This document shows, in pieces, positions 7,942 through 17,475 of a stretch of 64,000 nt of DNA. The notes under the pieces were generated by a model that worked only from the letters and a program-made list of their open reading frames with translations, was not told the origin of the DNA and ran no database searches. The DNA comes from Actinomycetes bacterium (GTDB lineage Bacteria > Actinomycetota > Acidimicrobiia > Acidimicrobiales > Bog-793). Numbering within the stretch: position 1 is the stretch's first letter; every line of letters starts with the position of its first letter. The stretch spans positions 1-64,000 of the forward strand of contig JAJZBI010000019.1 of the NCBI GenBank assembly GCA_021798985.1, read 5' to 3'. Both the position numbers and the translations under genes were made by a program.

Positions 7942-8829
7942 TCAGAATTGCCACGGGAAGGGAGACCAGTCCGGGGGGCGCTTTTCCAAGAACGCGTCCC
8001 TTCCCTCGCTCGCCTCCTCGGTGCCATACGCGAGGCGCGTGGCCTCGCCGGCAAAGAGCTGCTGGCCGACCAGGCCGTCGTCGATCAGGTTGAAGGCGTA
8101 CTTGAGCATCCTGATCGCGGTCGGGCTCTTGGCATTGATCGCCCGCGCCCATTCGAGCGCCACCCGCTCGAGCTCGGCGTGGGGGACGACCGCGTTGACG
8201 GCACCCATCTGGTAGGCCTCGAGCGCGCTGTAGCTGCGCCCGAGGAAGAAGATCTCGCGGGCGAACTTCTGGCCGACCTGGCGCGCGAGGTAGGCCGAGC
8301 CGAAGCCGCCGTCGAAGCTCGCGACATCGGCGTCGGTCTGCTTGAAGCGAGCGTGCTCGGCGCTCGCCAGCGTGAGGTCGCAGACGACGTGCAGGCTGTG
8401 GCCCCCGCCCACTGCCCAGCCCGGCACGACACAGATCACGACCTTTCCCATGAAGCGGATCAGCCGCTGCACCTCAAGGATGTGCAGCCGGCCCCCGCTT
8501 GGCGCGCCAGGCCTGGCGTCCTCGTAGCGGTAGCCGTCCGCGCCGCGGACACGCTGGTCTCCGCCAGAGCAAAAGGCCCAGCCGCCGTCTTTTGGCGACG
8601 GGCCGTTCCCGGTGAGCAGCACGCAGCCCACGTCGGTGCTCTGGCGGGCGTGGTCGAGGGCCTGGCTCAGCTCGTCGACCGTCTGTGGCCGGAAGGCGTT
8701 GCGCACCTCGGGGCGGTCGATCGCCACGCGCACCGTTCCCTGATCGACGGCGCGGTGGTAGGTGATGTCGCCGAAGGCGAAGCCCGGGACCTCCTGCCAC
8801 GCGTCGGGGTCGAAGAGCTCGGAGATCAT
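7942..8829 (-). CDS. menB: 1,4-dihydroxy-2-naphthoyl-CoA synthase (menaquinone pathway)
   Basis: A 295-residue crotonase-fold enzyme that closes the second ring of the naphthoquinone by a Dieckmann-type condensation of o-succinylbenzoyl-CoA. MenB-specific features are visible: IDRPEVRNAFRPQTVDEL near the start, FCSGGDQRVRG (oxyanion loop), VVPGWAVGGGHSLHVVCDL, KQTDADVASFDGGFGSAYLA and the C-terminal signature FLEKRPPDWSPFPWQF. The C-terminal residues are those of classic MenB rather than a generic enoyl-CoA hydratase. It stands alone here, without other men genes, and converges on the tetR gene. Function is close to certain. Confidence 0.96.
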   Translation of the reverse strand: MISELFDPDAWQEVPGFAFGDITYHRAVDQGTVRVAIDRPEVRNAFRPQTVDELSQALDHARQSTDVGCVLLTGNGPSPKDGGWAFCSGGDQRVRGADGYRYEDARPGAPSGGRLHILEVQRLIRFMGKVVICVVPGWAVGGGHSLHVVCDLTLASAEHARFKQTDADVASFDGGFGSAYLARQVGQKFAREIFFLGRSYSALEAYQMGAVNAVVPHAELERVALEWARAINAKSPTAIRMLKYAFNLIDDGLVGQQLFAGEATRLAYGTEEASEGRDAFLEKRPPDWSPFPWQF

Positions 8830-8993
8830 CGAGCGAGCCTACGCCGCTCGTCGGCGCACCCACGGCCCCGCGACGAGCGGTCGCGATGCCCGCCGCGGTC
8901 CGCGCCCGGCACCGCCGACGTCGCTCCCGGGCCGGGCGCGCCGCTCTTTGGCCCGCCCGAACGCGCGCTCGCGCACCGCTCGCCGCGATCGGA

Positions 8994-10235
8994 TCACGGC
9001 TCGGCGTCGGGACGCACCAACGAGCCCCGCGTGCGACCGGCGTTCACGCGCTCGTAGAGCGCGACGGTCTTGTCGGCGACCGCCGACCAGGAGAAGTGCT
9101 CCTCCACGCGACGGCGTGCCGCCCGACCCATCGCCGCCACGCGGGCCGGGTCGCGCACCAAGGCGTTGATCGCCTCGGCAAGAGCGGCGGCAAAGCCGAC
9201 CGGGTCGGTCGGCTGGCCGTCCTCGCGGAGCGACAGCTCGACCAAGAGGCCGGTCTCGCCATCAAGCACGATCTCGGGGATGCCGCCGATCGCGCTCGCG
9301 ACCACCGGCGCACCGCACGCCATCGCCTCGACGTTGACCAGCCCGAATGGCTCGTAAATCGAGGGGCAGACGAAGGCCGCCGCCCGGCTGTGCAGCTGCG
9401 CGACCTCCTCGGGCGACAGCATCGCCTGGATCCACACCACCCCACCCGGGCGGCCGTCGAGCTCGGCGATGCGCCGCTTTGTCTCGGCCGCCAGCGCCGC
9501 GGTGTCCGCGGCACCGGTGCAGAGCACGAGCTGGGCGGCGGGATCGATCAGCGGCGCGGCGTCGAGGAGGTAGGCGAGACCCTTTTGGCGGGTGATGCGC
9601 CCGACGAAGGTGACGAGCGGACGGCTTGCATCGACGCCGTAGCGCTCGAGCACGTCGCTCCCGCGATTCGGCTGCCAGCGCCGAGCATCGACGCCGTTGT
9701 GGATCACCTCGACGCGCTCGGGCGCGACCTTCGGATAGCACGCCAACAGGTCGTCGGCCATCGCCTGGGACACGGCGATCACGGCATCGGCGTGCTCAAG
9801 GGCGATCTGTTCGCACCAGCGCGACAGCTGGTAGCCGCCGCCGAGCTGCTCGGCCTTCCAGGGCCGCAGTGGCTCGAGGGAGTGCACCGTGGCGACATGG
9901 GAGACGCCCCGTGCGACCTTGGCGAGGTGCCCGGCGAGGTTGGCGTACCACGTGTGGGAGTGGGCGACGTCGACCGCGCCGATCCCGGCCACCATCGCCA
10001 GGTCGACCGCCATCACCTCGAGCGCCGAGCCGAGCGGGTCGGTGCCAGCGCGCGCCGAGATCTCGCCCCAGGGTTCATAGTTGCCCGCCACGAGCGGCGA
10101 GGGGCGCGGGCCGCCAAAGCAGTGGACGGCGACCTCCACCCGGCCGGCGAGCGCGTCGGCGAGCTCGCCGACGTGGACGCCCGCACCGCCGTAGACCTCG
10201 GGAGGGAACTCCCGGGTCAGCAGCGCCACTCTCAC
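8994..10235 (-). CDS. glgM: Glycogen synthase, GT4 family (GlgM/GlgA type)
   Basis: A 413-residue GT-B glycosyltransferase of family GT4. The N-terminal domain opens with [20 protein letters not shown], the donor-binding motif of actinobacterial glycogen synthases. The C-terminal domain has [10 protein letters not shown] and the E-x7-E region in [20 protein letters not shown]. In this actinobacterial clade the enzyme uses ADP-glucose to make alpha-maltose-1-phosphate (GlgM) or extend alpha-glucan. The GTG start overlaps the glgC stop by four bases (GTGA), so the two are one operon and translationally coupled, with the substrate supplied by GlgC. Whether it acts as GlgM or as classic GlgA cannot be fixed from sequence alone. 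Confidence 0.92.
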   Translation of the reverse strand: MRVALLTREFPPEVYGGAGVHVGELADALAGRVEVAVHCFGGPRPSPLVAGNYEPWGEISARAGTDPLGSALEVMAVDLAMVAGIGAVDVAHSHTWYANLAGHLAKVARGVSHVATVHSLEPLRPWKAEQLGGGYQLSRWCEQIALEHADAVIAVSQAMADDLLACYPKVAPERVEVIHNGVDARRWQPNRGSDVLERYGVDASRPLVTFVGRITRQKGLAYLLDAAPLIDPAAQLVLCTGAADTAALAAETKRRIAELDGRPGGVVWIQAMLSPEEVAQLHSRAAAFVCPSIYEPFGLVNVEAMACGAPVVASAIGGIPEIVLDGETGLLVELSLREDGQPTDPVGFAAALAEAINALVRDPARVAAMGRAARRRVEEHFSWSAVADKTVALYERVNAGRTRGSLVRPDAEP

Positions 10236-11467
10236 CGCGGCACCGCCTGGCGCTTGGGCAGCACCACCACGCCCGCCGGCGAGCAGGAAAAGCGCGCCGC
10301 GTCCTGCGCCGCATCCACGCCGATCGTCGCTCCGGGCGGCACGACGACCTGCTTGTCGATGATGCAGTGGCGAACGATGGCGCCCTCGCCGATCACCACG
10401 TCGTCGAGCAGGACCGCCCCCTCGACGAGCGCCCCCGCCTCCACGCGCACCCCCGGCGAGAGCACCGACTTGCGCACCGTGCCGCCCGAGACGATCACGC
10501 CGTTGCTCACCATCGAGTCGAGCGCCATGCCGCGGCGCCCCTCATCGTCGAAGACGAACTTGGCGGGCGGAAGGGAGGGCTGCCAGGAGTAGATCGGCCA
10601 CTGGCTGTTGTAGAGGCTGAAGATCGGGTGCACCGAGACGAGGTCCATGTGCGCGTCGTAGTACGCGTCGATGGTGCCCACGTCCCGCCAGTACCCGCGC
10701 TCGCGGGCACTGACGCCGGGCACCTCGTTGCTCACGAAGTCATAGACCCGAAGCGCCCCCTTGGCGACGAGGCGCGGGATCAAGTCGCCGCCGATGTCGT
10801 GGTTCGAGGACTCATCGGCGGCGTCCTCGGCGAGCGCCTCGAGCAGGTCGGCCGTGCGGAACGCGTAGTTGCCCATCGAGGCGAGCGTCATCTCGGGCGC
10901 GTCGGGGAGCCCGGGGGGATCGGCGGGCTTTTCGAGAAAGCGCGCCACCGCACCGGACGCGTCGGCGTCGATGACCCCGAGCGCGCTCGCCTCGGCGCGC
11001 GGCACGCGGATGCCCGCGACCGTCGCGGAGGCCCCGCCTTCGATGTGGGCGGCGAGGAACTGGCGCGGGTCCATCCGGTAGATGTGGTCGGCGCCGAAGA
11101 CGAGGACGTGCTCGGGCGACTCGTCGTGGATCAGGTTGAGGTTCTGGTAGATGGCGTCCGCCGAGCCAGCGAACCAGCGCGGCCCGAGGCGCATCTGGGC
11201 CGGGACGGCGGCGACGTAGTTGCCGAGCTCGGGGGTGAGCCGCCACGTCCGGCTGATGTGGCGGTCGAGGCTGTGGCTCTTGTACTGGGTGAGCACGACG
11301 ATCTTGCGAAACTCGCCATTCACGAGGTTGGAGAGCGCGAAGTCGATCAGGCGGTAGCACCCCCCGAAGGGGACCGCCGGCTTGGCGCGGTCCGACGTCA
11401 GCGGCTCGAGCCGCCGCCCCCGCCCACCGGCGAGGACGATGGCGAGTACCGACGTGCGAGTTGGCAC
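10232..11467 (-). CDS. glgC: Glucose-1-phosphate adenylyltransferase
   Basis: A 411-residue nucleotidyltransferase that makes ADP-glucose from ATP and glucose-1-phosphate. The N-terminal catalytic domain shows [52 protein letters not shown] and the substrate loop [26 protein letters not shown] follows, and the C-terminal third is a left-handed beta helix with hexapeptide-like repeats ([20 protein letters not shown]). Length and motif order are those of GlgC. It is the first gene of a glgC-glgM operon. The GTG start gives the conserved N-terminus. Confidence 0.96.
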   Translation of the reverse strand: MPTRTSVLAIVLAGGRGRRLEPLTSDRAKPAVPFGGCYRLIDFALSNLVNGEFRKIVVLTQYKSHSLDRHISRTWRLTPELGNYVAAVPAQMRLGPRWFAGSADAIYQNLNLIHDESPEHVLVFGADHIYRMDPRQFLAAHIEGGASATVAGIRVPRAEASALGVIDADASGAVARFLEKPADPPGLPDAPEMTLASMGNYAFRTADLLEALAEDAADESSNHDIGGDLIPRLVAKGALRVYDFVSNEVPGVSARERGYWRDVGTIDAYYDAHMDLVSVHPIFSLYNSQWPIYSWQPSLPPAKFVFDDEGRRGMALDSMVSNGVIVSGGTVRKSVLSPGVRVEAGALVEGAVLLDDVVIGEGAIVRHCIIDKQVVVPPGATIGVDAAQDAARFSCSPAGVVVLPKRQAVPR

Positions 11468-11622
11468 GCGCGAACCCTAGCCAACGCCTCGTCGCCGTGC
11501 CCGACCGGCGCCGGTGGGGACGGTCGTGACGGTCGTGACGGTCGTGGTGCAGGTATTGAGTACTGGTATGCATGCTCGCGGGGTAAGAACCTTGGGTTGA
11601 AGCGACCAAGGAGGTCAGGCGA

Positions 11623-12111
11623 GTGAGGATGCGGCGCAGTGCACCGGCGGCGGCGTTGTGCGCGCTCGCGCTCGGGGCAGCCGCGTGTGGCGGCTCGAGC
11701 AGCGCGAGCGGGCCCAAGCACCATGACACGAGCGGTGCCAAGGCGGCGATCGAGCACGCCTTCAAGGGCTTTTTCGACGGCTCGACCTCGGCTGGCACGA
11801 AAGAGTCGCTGGTCGAGCACGCCTATTTGTTCCGCAACCTCGTCAAGTCCGAATCGACCTCGGCGCTCGCGAAGTCGATCCGCGTGCAGGTCGAGCAGGT
11901 GAGCGACATCACCGCGAAGCACGCCAAGGTCACCTACCGCCTCGAGGCGGACCACAAGGCGCTACTCCCCCACGCCGAGCACGGCGGTGCGATCAAGATC
12001 CAGGGGACCTGGAAGGTGTCGGCGGCAACCGTCTGCGCCCTCGTCAAGCTCGAGGGGGCGCGCACGATCGCCTGCCCCGCCGGCTCGGCGGCTGGCTCGG
12101 GCAAGAGCTGA
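11623..12111 (+). CDS. Small secreted lipoprotein of unknown function
   Basis: A 162-residue protein with a short basic N-terminus, hydrophobic helix and lipobox LGAAAC, so Cys22 or so should be lipid-modified and the protein held on the outer face of the membrane. A Ser/Gly-rich linker follows. The rest (ESLVEHAYLFRNLVKSESTS, then ITAKHAKVTYRLEADHKALL) has the alternating pattern of low-molecular-weight antigen or NTF2-like exported proteins of Actinobacteria, but I cannot name the family. AAGGAGGT at 11608-11615 lies seven bases before GTG 11623 and decides the start. A perfect hairpin overlaps its stop. Confidence 0.75.
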   Translation: MRMRRSAPAAALCALALGAAACGGSSSASGPKHHDTSGAKAAIEHAFKGFFDGSTSAGTKESLVEHAYLFRNLVKSESTSALAKSIRVQVEQVSDITAKHAKVTYRLEADHKALLPHAEHGGAIKIQGTWKVSAATVCALVKLEGARTIACPAGSAAGSGKS

Positions 12112-12126
12112 GCCGAACGGCTCAGC
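12107..12126. terminator. Bidirectional hairpin shared by converging stops
   Basis: GCTGAGCC at 12107-12114 and GGCTCAGC at 12119-12126 form a perfect stem with a GAAC tetraloop. It overlaps the stop codons of the lipoprotein (plus) and of the PhoU-like gene (minus). Confidence 0.6.
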
Positions 12127-12745
12127 CGCCGCCGGCGGCCAGGGTCTCGATGCGCCTGGCGAGGTTCACCGCGTGGTCGCCAAGGCGCTCGTAAAAGCGC
12201 GCCAGCAAGGTGACCTGGGCACCGATCGCCGCTGGCATCGCCTCGGTGGCGACCTCGCCGGTAAGGCGGCGGTGCAAGATGTCGAGCTCCTCGTCGGCCT
12301 CGGCCAGCCAGGCCGCCTGCGCCGAGCGCTCGGCGTACGCGTCGGCCACGGCGCGCCACATCTCGAGGGCCACCTCCGACATGCGTTGGACGATGCCGCG
12401 GCTGACCGGGGTCATCTCGGGCCCGACGTTGCTGACCGCCCGTTGGGCGATGTGCTCGGCGAGGTCAGCGCTGCGCTCGAGCTCGGGGAGGATCAGCAAG
12501 ATCCCGACCAGGGAGCGCAGCGTCGCCCCGTCGTGGCTGCCGGCGTCCAAGCGCTCCCAGATCAGCTGGTCGAGCCCTGCGGTCGCCTCGTCGATCGCCT
12601 GGTCGGCCTCGACGATGGTCTGACCCGTCGCCGGCTCGCCGCCGAGCAGGGCCGCCGTCGCCCCCGAGAGGGCCTCGCCGACTGAGGAGATCAGCTGCTG
12701 GACGCGCCGGTCAAGCTGCGCGAGCTCTTCACGGGGCGTGGTCAC
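12122..12745 (-). CDS. PhoU-family phosphate regulator
   Basis: A 207-residue all-helical protein with two PhoU repeats, each with the E/D-x3-D metal-binding style helices: QTIVEADQAIDEATAGLDQL in the first and LARFYERLGDHAVNLARRIE in the second. PhoU proteins link phosphate transporters to the PhoR kinase and lower uptake when phosphate is plentiful. Here it is divergent from a phosphate permease across a PHO box rather than next to pstSCAB, so it may regulate that permease or be an accessory copy. The ATG start at 12745 fits the family N-terminus (REELAQLDRRVQQL). Confidence 0.88.
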   Translation of the reverse strand: MTTPREELAQLDRRVQQLISSVGEALSGATAALLGGEPATGQTIVEADQAIDEATAGLDQLIWERLDAGSHDGATLRSLVGILLILPELERSADLAEHIAQRAVSNVGPEMTPVSRGIVQRMSEVALEMWRAVADAYAERSAQAAWLAEADEELDILHRRLTGEVATEAMPAAIGAQVTLLARFYERLGDHAVNLARRIETLAAGGG

Positions 12746-12800
12746 GGCCAGCGACCCTACCCGGCTGGCACGGTGGCGACACGGACCGAATTCGCGCTCC

Positions 12801-12822
12801 GTTTACCTCTCGTACACCTTGT
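12801..12822. promoter_or_regulatory. Putative PHO box (two 11-bp direct repeat units)
   Basis: GTTTACCTCTC at 12801-12811 is followed by GTACACCTTGT at 12812-12822, matching the 11-base direct-repeat units (GTTCACCTCT-like) bound by PhoP in Streptomyces. A weaker third unit may lie just before (12790-12800). It sits between the divergent PhoU-like gene and the phosphate permease, so both may be induced by phosphate starvation. Confidence 0.6.
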
Positions 12823-12885
12823 GCTCGCCTGGCGGTCATCTGTTGTCGCGAGAGTGGGGACATCGCAGAACAGCGACACAGGCCG

Positions 12886-14349
12886 ATGGGATCGACGAAC
12901 GGAGGTCAGGTGGCAGCCGTAGCTACGGTCAGCGCACTGTTGGACGAGGCGCCGACGAGCCGCTTCCACCGCCGGGCGGTCGTGGTCTCTGGGGTTGGCT
13001 TTTTCACCGACGCCTACGACCTGTTCGTCATCAGCACCGTTGCCACCCTGGTCGCCGCCAAGTGGCACCTGTCGACCATCGAGACGAGCTGGGTCTCGGG
13101 CTCGGCGATCCTCGCCGCCTTCTTCGGCGCCATCATCTTCGGGCGCATCGCTGACGTGCTCGGGCGAAAGCGCGTCTATTCCATCGTGGCGGCGATCATG
13201 ATCCTCGGCGCCGTCGGCTCCGCCGTCGCCCCGAGCTTCATCTGGCTCGTCGTCGCCCGCTTCGTCCTCGGCCTCGGTATCGGCGGCGATTACCCGGTCT
13301 CTGCGGTGTTGATGAGCGAGTACTCAAACCGCAACGACCGCGGCAAGCTCGTCGGCCTCGTCTTCTCGATGCAGGCGCTCGGCCTGATCGTCGGGCCGGT
13401 CGTGGCGATCGCCCTGCTCGCCTCGGGCATCGGCAACGACGCCACGTGGCGCCTGTTGCTCGGCCTCGGCGCGCTGCCGGCGGCTGGGGTGATCTACCTG
13501 CGCTCGCGCATGCCCGAGTCCCCGCGCTTTTCTGCCCGCGTCCTCGGCGCCACCGATCGGGCGCTCGCAGATGCCACCAGCTTCTCCGGCGGCGTGGTCG
13601 CCGCCGATCGCCCGGCGGCCGATGCCACGAACAAGCTGACGCTGCGGGCCTTCCTCACGAGCCGGTCGATGCTGCGGCTCGTCCTTGCGACCGCAGGCAG
13701 CTGGTTCCTGTTCGACTACGCCTACTACGGCAACACGCTGTCGATGCCCCAGATCCTGAAAGACGTCAGTCCGAACGCCAGCTTGATCGTCAAGCTCGCC
13801 TGGACGCTCGGCATCTTCGTGGTCTTCGCCTTGCCCGGCTACGCGTTGGCGGTGTGGAAGATGGACCGCATCGGCCACCGCCGCCTCCAGCAGCTGAGCT
13901 TCGCGGTCTTGGCGGTGACCTTCATCCTGCTCGGCGCCATCCCCCAGCTCACCACGAGCGTCGGCCCGTTCCTGCCGGTGTTCGGCCTGAGCTACTTCTT
14001 CGTCGAGTTCGGGCCCAACACGACCACCTTCGTGCTCCCCTCGGAGGTCTTCCCGGTCTCGATGCGCACCACCGGCCACGGCCTCGCGGCAGGGATCGGC
14101 AAGCTCGGCGCCTTCGCCGGCGTCTTCCTCGTGCCCACCTTGCAGAACCACCTCGGCCTGCGCGGCATGCTCGTCGTCGCCGGCCTGTTCGCCGCCGGTG
14201 GCTTCGCCCTCACGGCGCTGCTCCCCGAGCCGGCGCGGCGCTCGCTCGAGGAGGTCTCGGGCGAGGAGCTGGCGATCGCCGACACCCTCGAGGGCCTCGA
14301 GGACGCCCCTGCCCTCGTCGGCAGCGGCTCGGCTCGCCACACCGGCTGA
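12886..14349 (+). CDS. MFS phosphate permease (PHS family)
   Basis: A 487-residue, 12-helix permease. The first helix region GVGFFTDAYDLFVISTV and later GLGIGGDYPVSAVLMSEYSN are hallmarks of the PHS family (Pho84-like phosphate:H+ symporters), as is the large central loop between helices 6 and 7 and LFDYAYYGNTLSMPQIL at helix 7. FVEFGPNTTTFVLPSEVFP in the second half also matches. Divergence from a PhoU-like gene and a PHO box in between support phosphate as substrate. ATG 12886 is used; GTG 12910, just after GGAGGT, is a possible alternative although the gap is short. A related sugar or organic-phosphate substrate is less likely. Confidence 0.85.
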   Translation: MGSTNGGQVAAVATVSALLDEAPTSRFHRRAVVVSGVGFFTDAYDLFVISTVATLVAAKWHLSTIETSWVSGSAILAAFFGAIIFGRIADVLGRKRVYSIVAAIMILGAVGSAVAPSFIWLVVARFVLGLGIGGDYPVSAVLMSEYSNRNDRGKLVGLVFSMQALGLIVGPVVAIALLASGIGNDATWRLLLGLGALPAAGVIYLRSRMPESPRFSARVLGATDRALADATSFSGGVVAADRPAADATNKLTLRAFLTSRSMLRLVLATAGSWFLFDYAYYGNTLSMPQILKDVSPNASLIVKLAWTLGIFVVFALPGYALAVWKMDRIGHRRLQQLSFAVLAVTFILLGAIPQLTTSVGPFLPVFGLSYFFVEFGPNTTTFVLPSEVFPVSMRTTGHGLAAGIGKLGAFAGVFLVPTLQNHLGLRGMLVVAGLFAAGGFALTALLPEPARRSLEEVSGEELAIADTLEGLEDAPALVGSGSARHTG

Positions 14350-14420
14350 GCGCGGCGCTCGCGGCCGACTGCGGCCCGCGCCTGGCGGGCGCCGCCCGCA
14401 AAGCGCGCGACCATGAGGCG

Positions 14421-15206
14421 ATGGCGGTCCCCCAGCACCACCAAAAGCACGACGGTCGCGCCTATGTGACCCCCCATGCCCTGCTGGCCTACCGCGCCGA
14501 GCTCGGCATCGCCACAGATCCTGCGCCCGCGGCGGTCATCTGCTGCTGGCAGGCCTCGCTGTTCGCCCAGGTCCGCTCCGAGCGGACCCATCGGCGCCTA
14601 CACGGCCCAGGCGAGGTTTTACTCGGACTCGCCGGCAGTGCCGGTGAGCTCATCGAGCTCGACAGCGGGGTCGGCGTGTGCCTGCTGCCGATCGGCGCGC
14701 CCGCCGCCGCGATCGTCCTCGAGGAGCTCGCCGCGCTCGGGACCACGCAGGTCATCGGCGTGGGCGCCGCCGGCGGCCTCTCGCCCGAGCTCTCCCCCGG
14801 CGACGCCGTGGTCTGCACCGCCGCGCTTCGGGACGAGGGCACCTCGCACCACTACCTCGCCCCGGCGCGCTTCGCTCAGCCTGACCCGACCCTGCGCGAG
14901 GCGCTCAGCGACACGGCCAAGGGCGCCGCCCGCGGGCCGACGTGGAGCACCGATGCCCCCTACCGCGAGACGCTCGAGGAGATCGCCGCCTACCGCGACG
15001 AGGGCATCTTGACGGTCGACATGGAGGCCGCCGCGCTCTTCGCCGTCGCCGAGCGCCTCGAGGTGCGTGCCGCCTCGCTGTTTTGCGTGAGCGACGTGCT
15101 CTCTGGCGAGCACTGGGCCCCGCACTTTGGCGCACGCGACGTTGACGCGGCGCTGCGTCAGTGCTTCGGCGCCGCCGAAGCCGCGATCGCCGCGACGGCG
15201 CGCTGA
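14421..15206 (+). CDS. Nucleoside phosphorylase (PNP/UDP family)
   Basis: A 261-residue member of the PNP_UDP_1 family, which splits nucleosides with phosphate to base and ribose-1-phosphate. Conserved parts are visible: GVGAAGGLSPELSPGDAVV (phosphate and base pocket), DEGTSHHYLAP, TDAPYRET and ILTVDMEAAALFAVAE, where the Met-Glu pair contacts ribose. The overall pattern is nearest to uridine-phosphorylase-like proteins of Actinobacteria, but purine nucleosides cannot be excluded. It follows the phosphate permease by about 70 bases on the same strand and consumes phosphate, although a functional link is only inference. A GC hairpin follows the stop. Confidence 0.85.
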   Translation: MAVPQHHQKHDGRAYVTPHALLAYRAELGIATDPAPAAVICCWQASLFAQVRSERTHRRLHGPGEVLLGLAGSAGELIELDSGVGVCLLPIGAPAAAIVLEELAALGTTQVIGVGAAGGLSPELSPGDAVVCTAALRDEGTSHHYLAPARFAQPDPTLREALSDTAKGAARGPTWSTDAPYRETLEEIAAYRDEGILTVDMEAAALFAVAERLEVRAASLFCVSDVLSGEHWAPHFGARDVDAALRQCFGAAEAAIAATAR

Positions 15207-15207
15207 G

Positions 15208-15223
15208 CCCGCCGGCAGGCGGG
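15208..15223 (+). terminator. Hairpin after the nucleoside phosphorylase gene
   Basis: CCCGCC at 15208-15213 and GGCGGG at 15218-15223 pair around GGCA two bases after the stop codon. There is no T-tract. Confidence 0.45.
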
Positions 15224-15345
15224 ACGGTCCCGAGCGCGCCGGAGTCGACCAGCGGGGGCCGATCCGAGGCGGTTGGCGTCGCCCCACTCGGAGCGGTCCA
15301 CCGCCGGCCAAGGGCGAGCCCGCGCCGCGCCAGCGGTGTTCGGCC

Positions 15346-17439
15346 TCAGTGGCTCGTCGCGCCCTCGTGCGGTCCGCCGGCGAGCATCGCCAGGCAGTCC
15401 TCGGCGGCGAGCGCGGGCGAGAAGTAGAAGCCCTGGGCGTGCTGGCAGCCGAGCGCCGCGAGCGCCTCGGCCTGCGCCGCCGTCTCGACCCCCTCCGCGG
15501 TCACCGGCAGGCGGAGCGAGTGGCCGATCGCCAGCACGGCGGCGACGATTGCCTCGCTGAACTCGTCCGAGCCGAGCCCCCGCACGAAGGAGCGGTCGAT
15601 CTTCAGCTCGTCGACCGGCAGGTTCTTTAAGTAGGCGAGCGAGGAGTACTTCGTGCCGAAGTCGTCGATCGCGAGCCGCACGCCGAGCTGGCGCACGCCG
15701 GCGAGCACGGCGGCCGCCGCCTCGCTGTCGACGAGCAGCGACTCGGTGAGCTCGAGGTGGACCATCGACGCCGGCACCCCGGCGCGCTCGAGCGCCTTGG
15801 CGACCGTGTCGACAAAGCCGGGCGAGTTGAGCTGTGCCGCCGAGACGTTGAAGGCGACGAAGAAGTCCTCCGCCTCGCCGAGCGCGGCGCGCCAGGCGGC
15901 GAGCTGCTCGACGGCGCGGGTCAGCACGACGTCGCCGAGCTCGGCGATCAGGCCGCCCTCCTCGGCGATCGGGATGAACTGCTCGGGATCGATCGAGCCC
16001 CAGCGGGGGTGGCGCCAGCGCACGAGCGCCTCGACGCCGACCACCGCGCGGTCGGCGAGGCGCACGACGGGCTGGAAGACGAGCGAGAGCTCGTCCGCGC
16101 CGAGCGCCTTGCGCAGCCCCGCCTCGAGGCGGGCGTGCTGCTCGGCCTCCTCGCGCAAAGTCGCCGTGTACAGCTCGGCGCGATTGCGCCCCGCCTCCTT
16201 CGAGCGGTACATCGCCAGCACGGCGTCGTGCACGACGACGTCGGGCTCAGCCCCGGCCTGGGCCAGCGCGACGCCGACGCTGGCGGTGACGAAGGCGTCG
16301 CCGTCGCTCAGGTGGAAGGGCTGGCGCAGCGCGTCGAGGAGGCGCTCGGCGCGATCGAGCACCGACGCGCCGCGGCGCACGTCCTCGAGGACCACCACGA
16401 ACTCGTCGTCGTTGAAGCGGGCGACCGAGTCCGTCGAGGCGGTGTGCTCGCGCAGGCGCAGCGCCACGGCGCACAGCAGCTCGTCGCCGCGCTCGTGCCC
16501 GCGGTGGTCGTTGAAGCGCTCGAAGCGGTCGAGGTCGACGAAGCACACCCCGACCTGGCCGTCGCTGCTCGCGGCGCGCAGCAGGGCCCGCTCGAGCCGG
16601 TCGATCAGCAGCGTCCGGTTCGGCAGCCCGGTCAGCGGGTCGTGCAAGAGGTCGGCGGGCGCCTTGGACTCGGCGAGCTTTCGCGAGGTGATGTCGCGCA
16701 GCACGCCCCACAGCCCGCTCACCTCGCCGAGCTCGTCGAGCACCCGATCGGCGGTGATCAAGAACCAGCGCAACGACCCGTCCTCGCGAAGCACCCGGAC
16801 CTCGATCTCGGCCGGGATGCCCTCGAGGCGGGCGCGCATCAGCGACTTCAAGAACAGGTCGCGGTCCTCGGCCACCACGCGCTGGAAGAAGTCGACGTTG
16901 CGCAGCGACTGTCCGGCGTCCAGGCCCAACAGCCGCGCCGCCTCGTCGCTCAGCGTCACGGCGTTGTCCGGCCCGATGGTCGTCTTCCAGCTGCCGACGT
17001 GGACGAGGTCGTCGCTGCCGGCCACCTCGCCGCCGAGCGGGTCGTGCTCGGCGGGGCCCTCGCGCTCGATGAGCGACGCGCCCACCACCTCATGGCGCGC
17101 CCCGAAGACCGGCGCCAGCTCGCCCGAGGCGAAGAACCACGAGCCGTCCCCCCGCCGTCGCGCCCCGCCGAGCGGCTGAGGCACGCCCGTCGCCGCGAGG
17201 CGCTCGAGCGCCGTGGCGAGGCGTGCCGCGAAGGCACCGCCCAAGATGGCGGCGGGGCGGCCGACGACCGCGTCGGCGCCGTAGCCGTACAGGGCGGCCG
17301 CCGCGCGGTTCCACGACAGCACCCGCCCGTCGAGCGAGAGCGAGGCGATCGCCGCGCCGGCCCCCTCGACGATCCCCGCGTACCACTGCTCGCCCTCGCC
17401 TTGACGGCCCTCGCGCCCCGGCGGCGCCACCGTGCTCAT
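15346..17439 (-). CDS. PAS-PAS-GGDEF(degenerate)-EAL c-di-GMP phosphodiesterase
   Basis: A 697-residue soluble signalling protein. Two PAS sensor domains (about residues 20-125 and 150-260) precede a GGDEF-like domain (about 275-430) and an EAL domain (about 445-690). In the cyclase domain the signature reads FNDDEF instead of GGDEF (near residue 341), so diguanylate cyclase activity is probably lost, though substrate binding may allow allosteric control. The EAL domain keeps its catalytic set: VEALVRWRHP, FNVSAAQL, LELTES, AIDDFGTKYSSL, LKIDRSFV, AEGVET and QGFYFSPAL. It should therefore hydrolyse c-di-GMP to pGpG. No membrane segment. No operon partner is seen; the small zinc-ribbon gene lies upstream on the same strand. 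Confidence 0.92.
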   Translation of the reverse strand: MSTVAPPGREGRQGEGEQWYAGIVEGAGAAIASLSLDGRVLSWNRAAAALYGYGADAVVGRPAAILGGAFAARLATALERLAATGVPQPLGGARRRGDGSWFFASGELAPVFGARHEVVGASLIEREGPAEHDPLGGEVAGSDDLVHVGSWKTTIGPDNAVTLSDEAARLLGLDAGQSLRNVDFFQRVVAEDRDLFLKSLMRARLEGIPAEIEVRVLREDGSLRWFLITADRVLDELGEVSGLWGVLRDITSRKLAESKAPADLLHDPLTGLPNRTLLIDRLERALLRAASSDGQVGVCFVDLDRFERFNDHRGHERGDELLCAVALRLREHTASTDSVARFNDDEFVVVLEDVRRGASVLDRAERLLDALRQPFHLSDGDAFVTASVGVALAQAGAEPDVVVHDAVLAMYRSKEAGRNRAELYTATLREEAEQHARLEAGLRKALGADELSLVFQPVVRLADRAVVGVEALVRWRHPRWGSIDPEQFIPIAEEGGLIAELGDVVLTRAVEQLAAWRAALGEAEDFFVAFNVSAAQLNSPGFVDTVAKALERAGVPASMVHLELTESLLVDSEAAAAVLAGVRQLGVRLAIDDFGTKYSSLAYLKNLPVDELKIDRSFVRGLGSDEFSEAIVAAVLAIGHSLRLPVTAEGVETAAQAEALAALGCQHAQGFYFSPALAAEDCLAMLAGGPHEGATSH

Positions 17440-17475
17440 GCGCCGGCCGCGGACGCTGTCGGCATGTCCTGCCCG

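Noticed and set aside
11520-11546. ACGGTCGTG repeated three times before the lipoprotein gene
   Set aside because: A short slippage tract; nothing supports a regulatory role.
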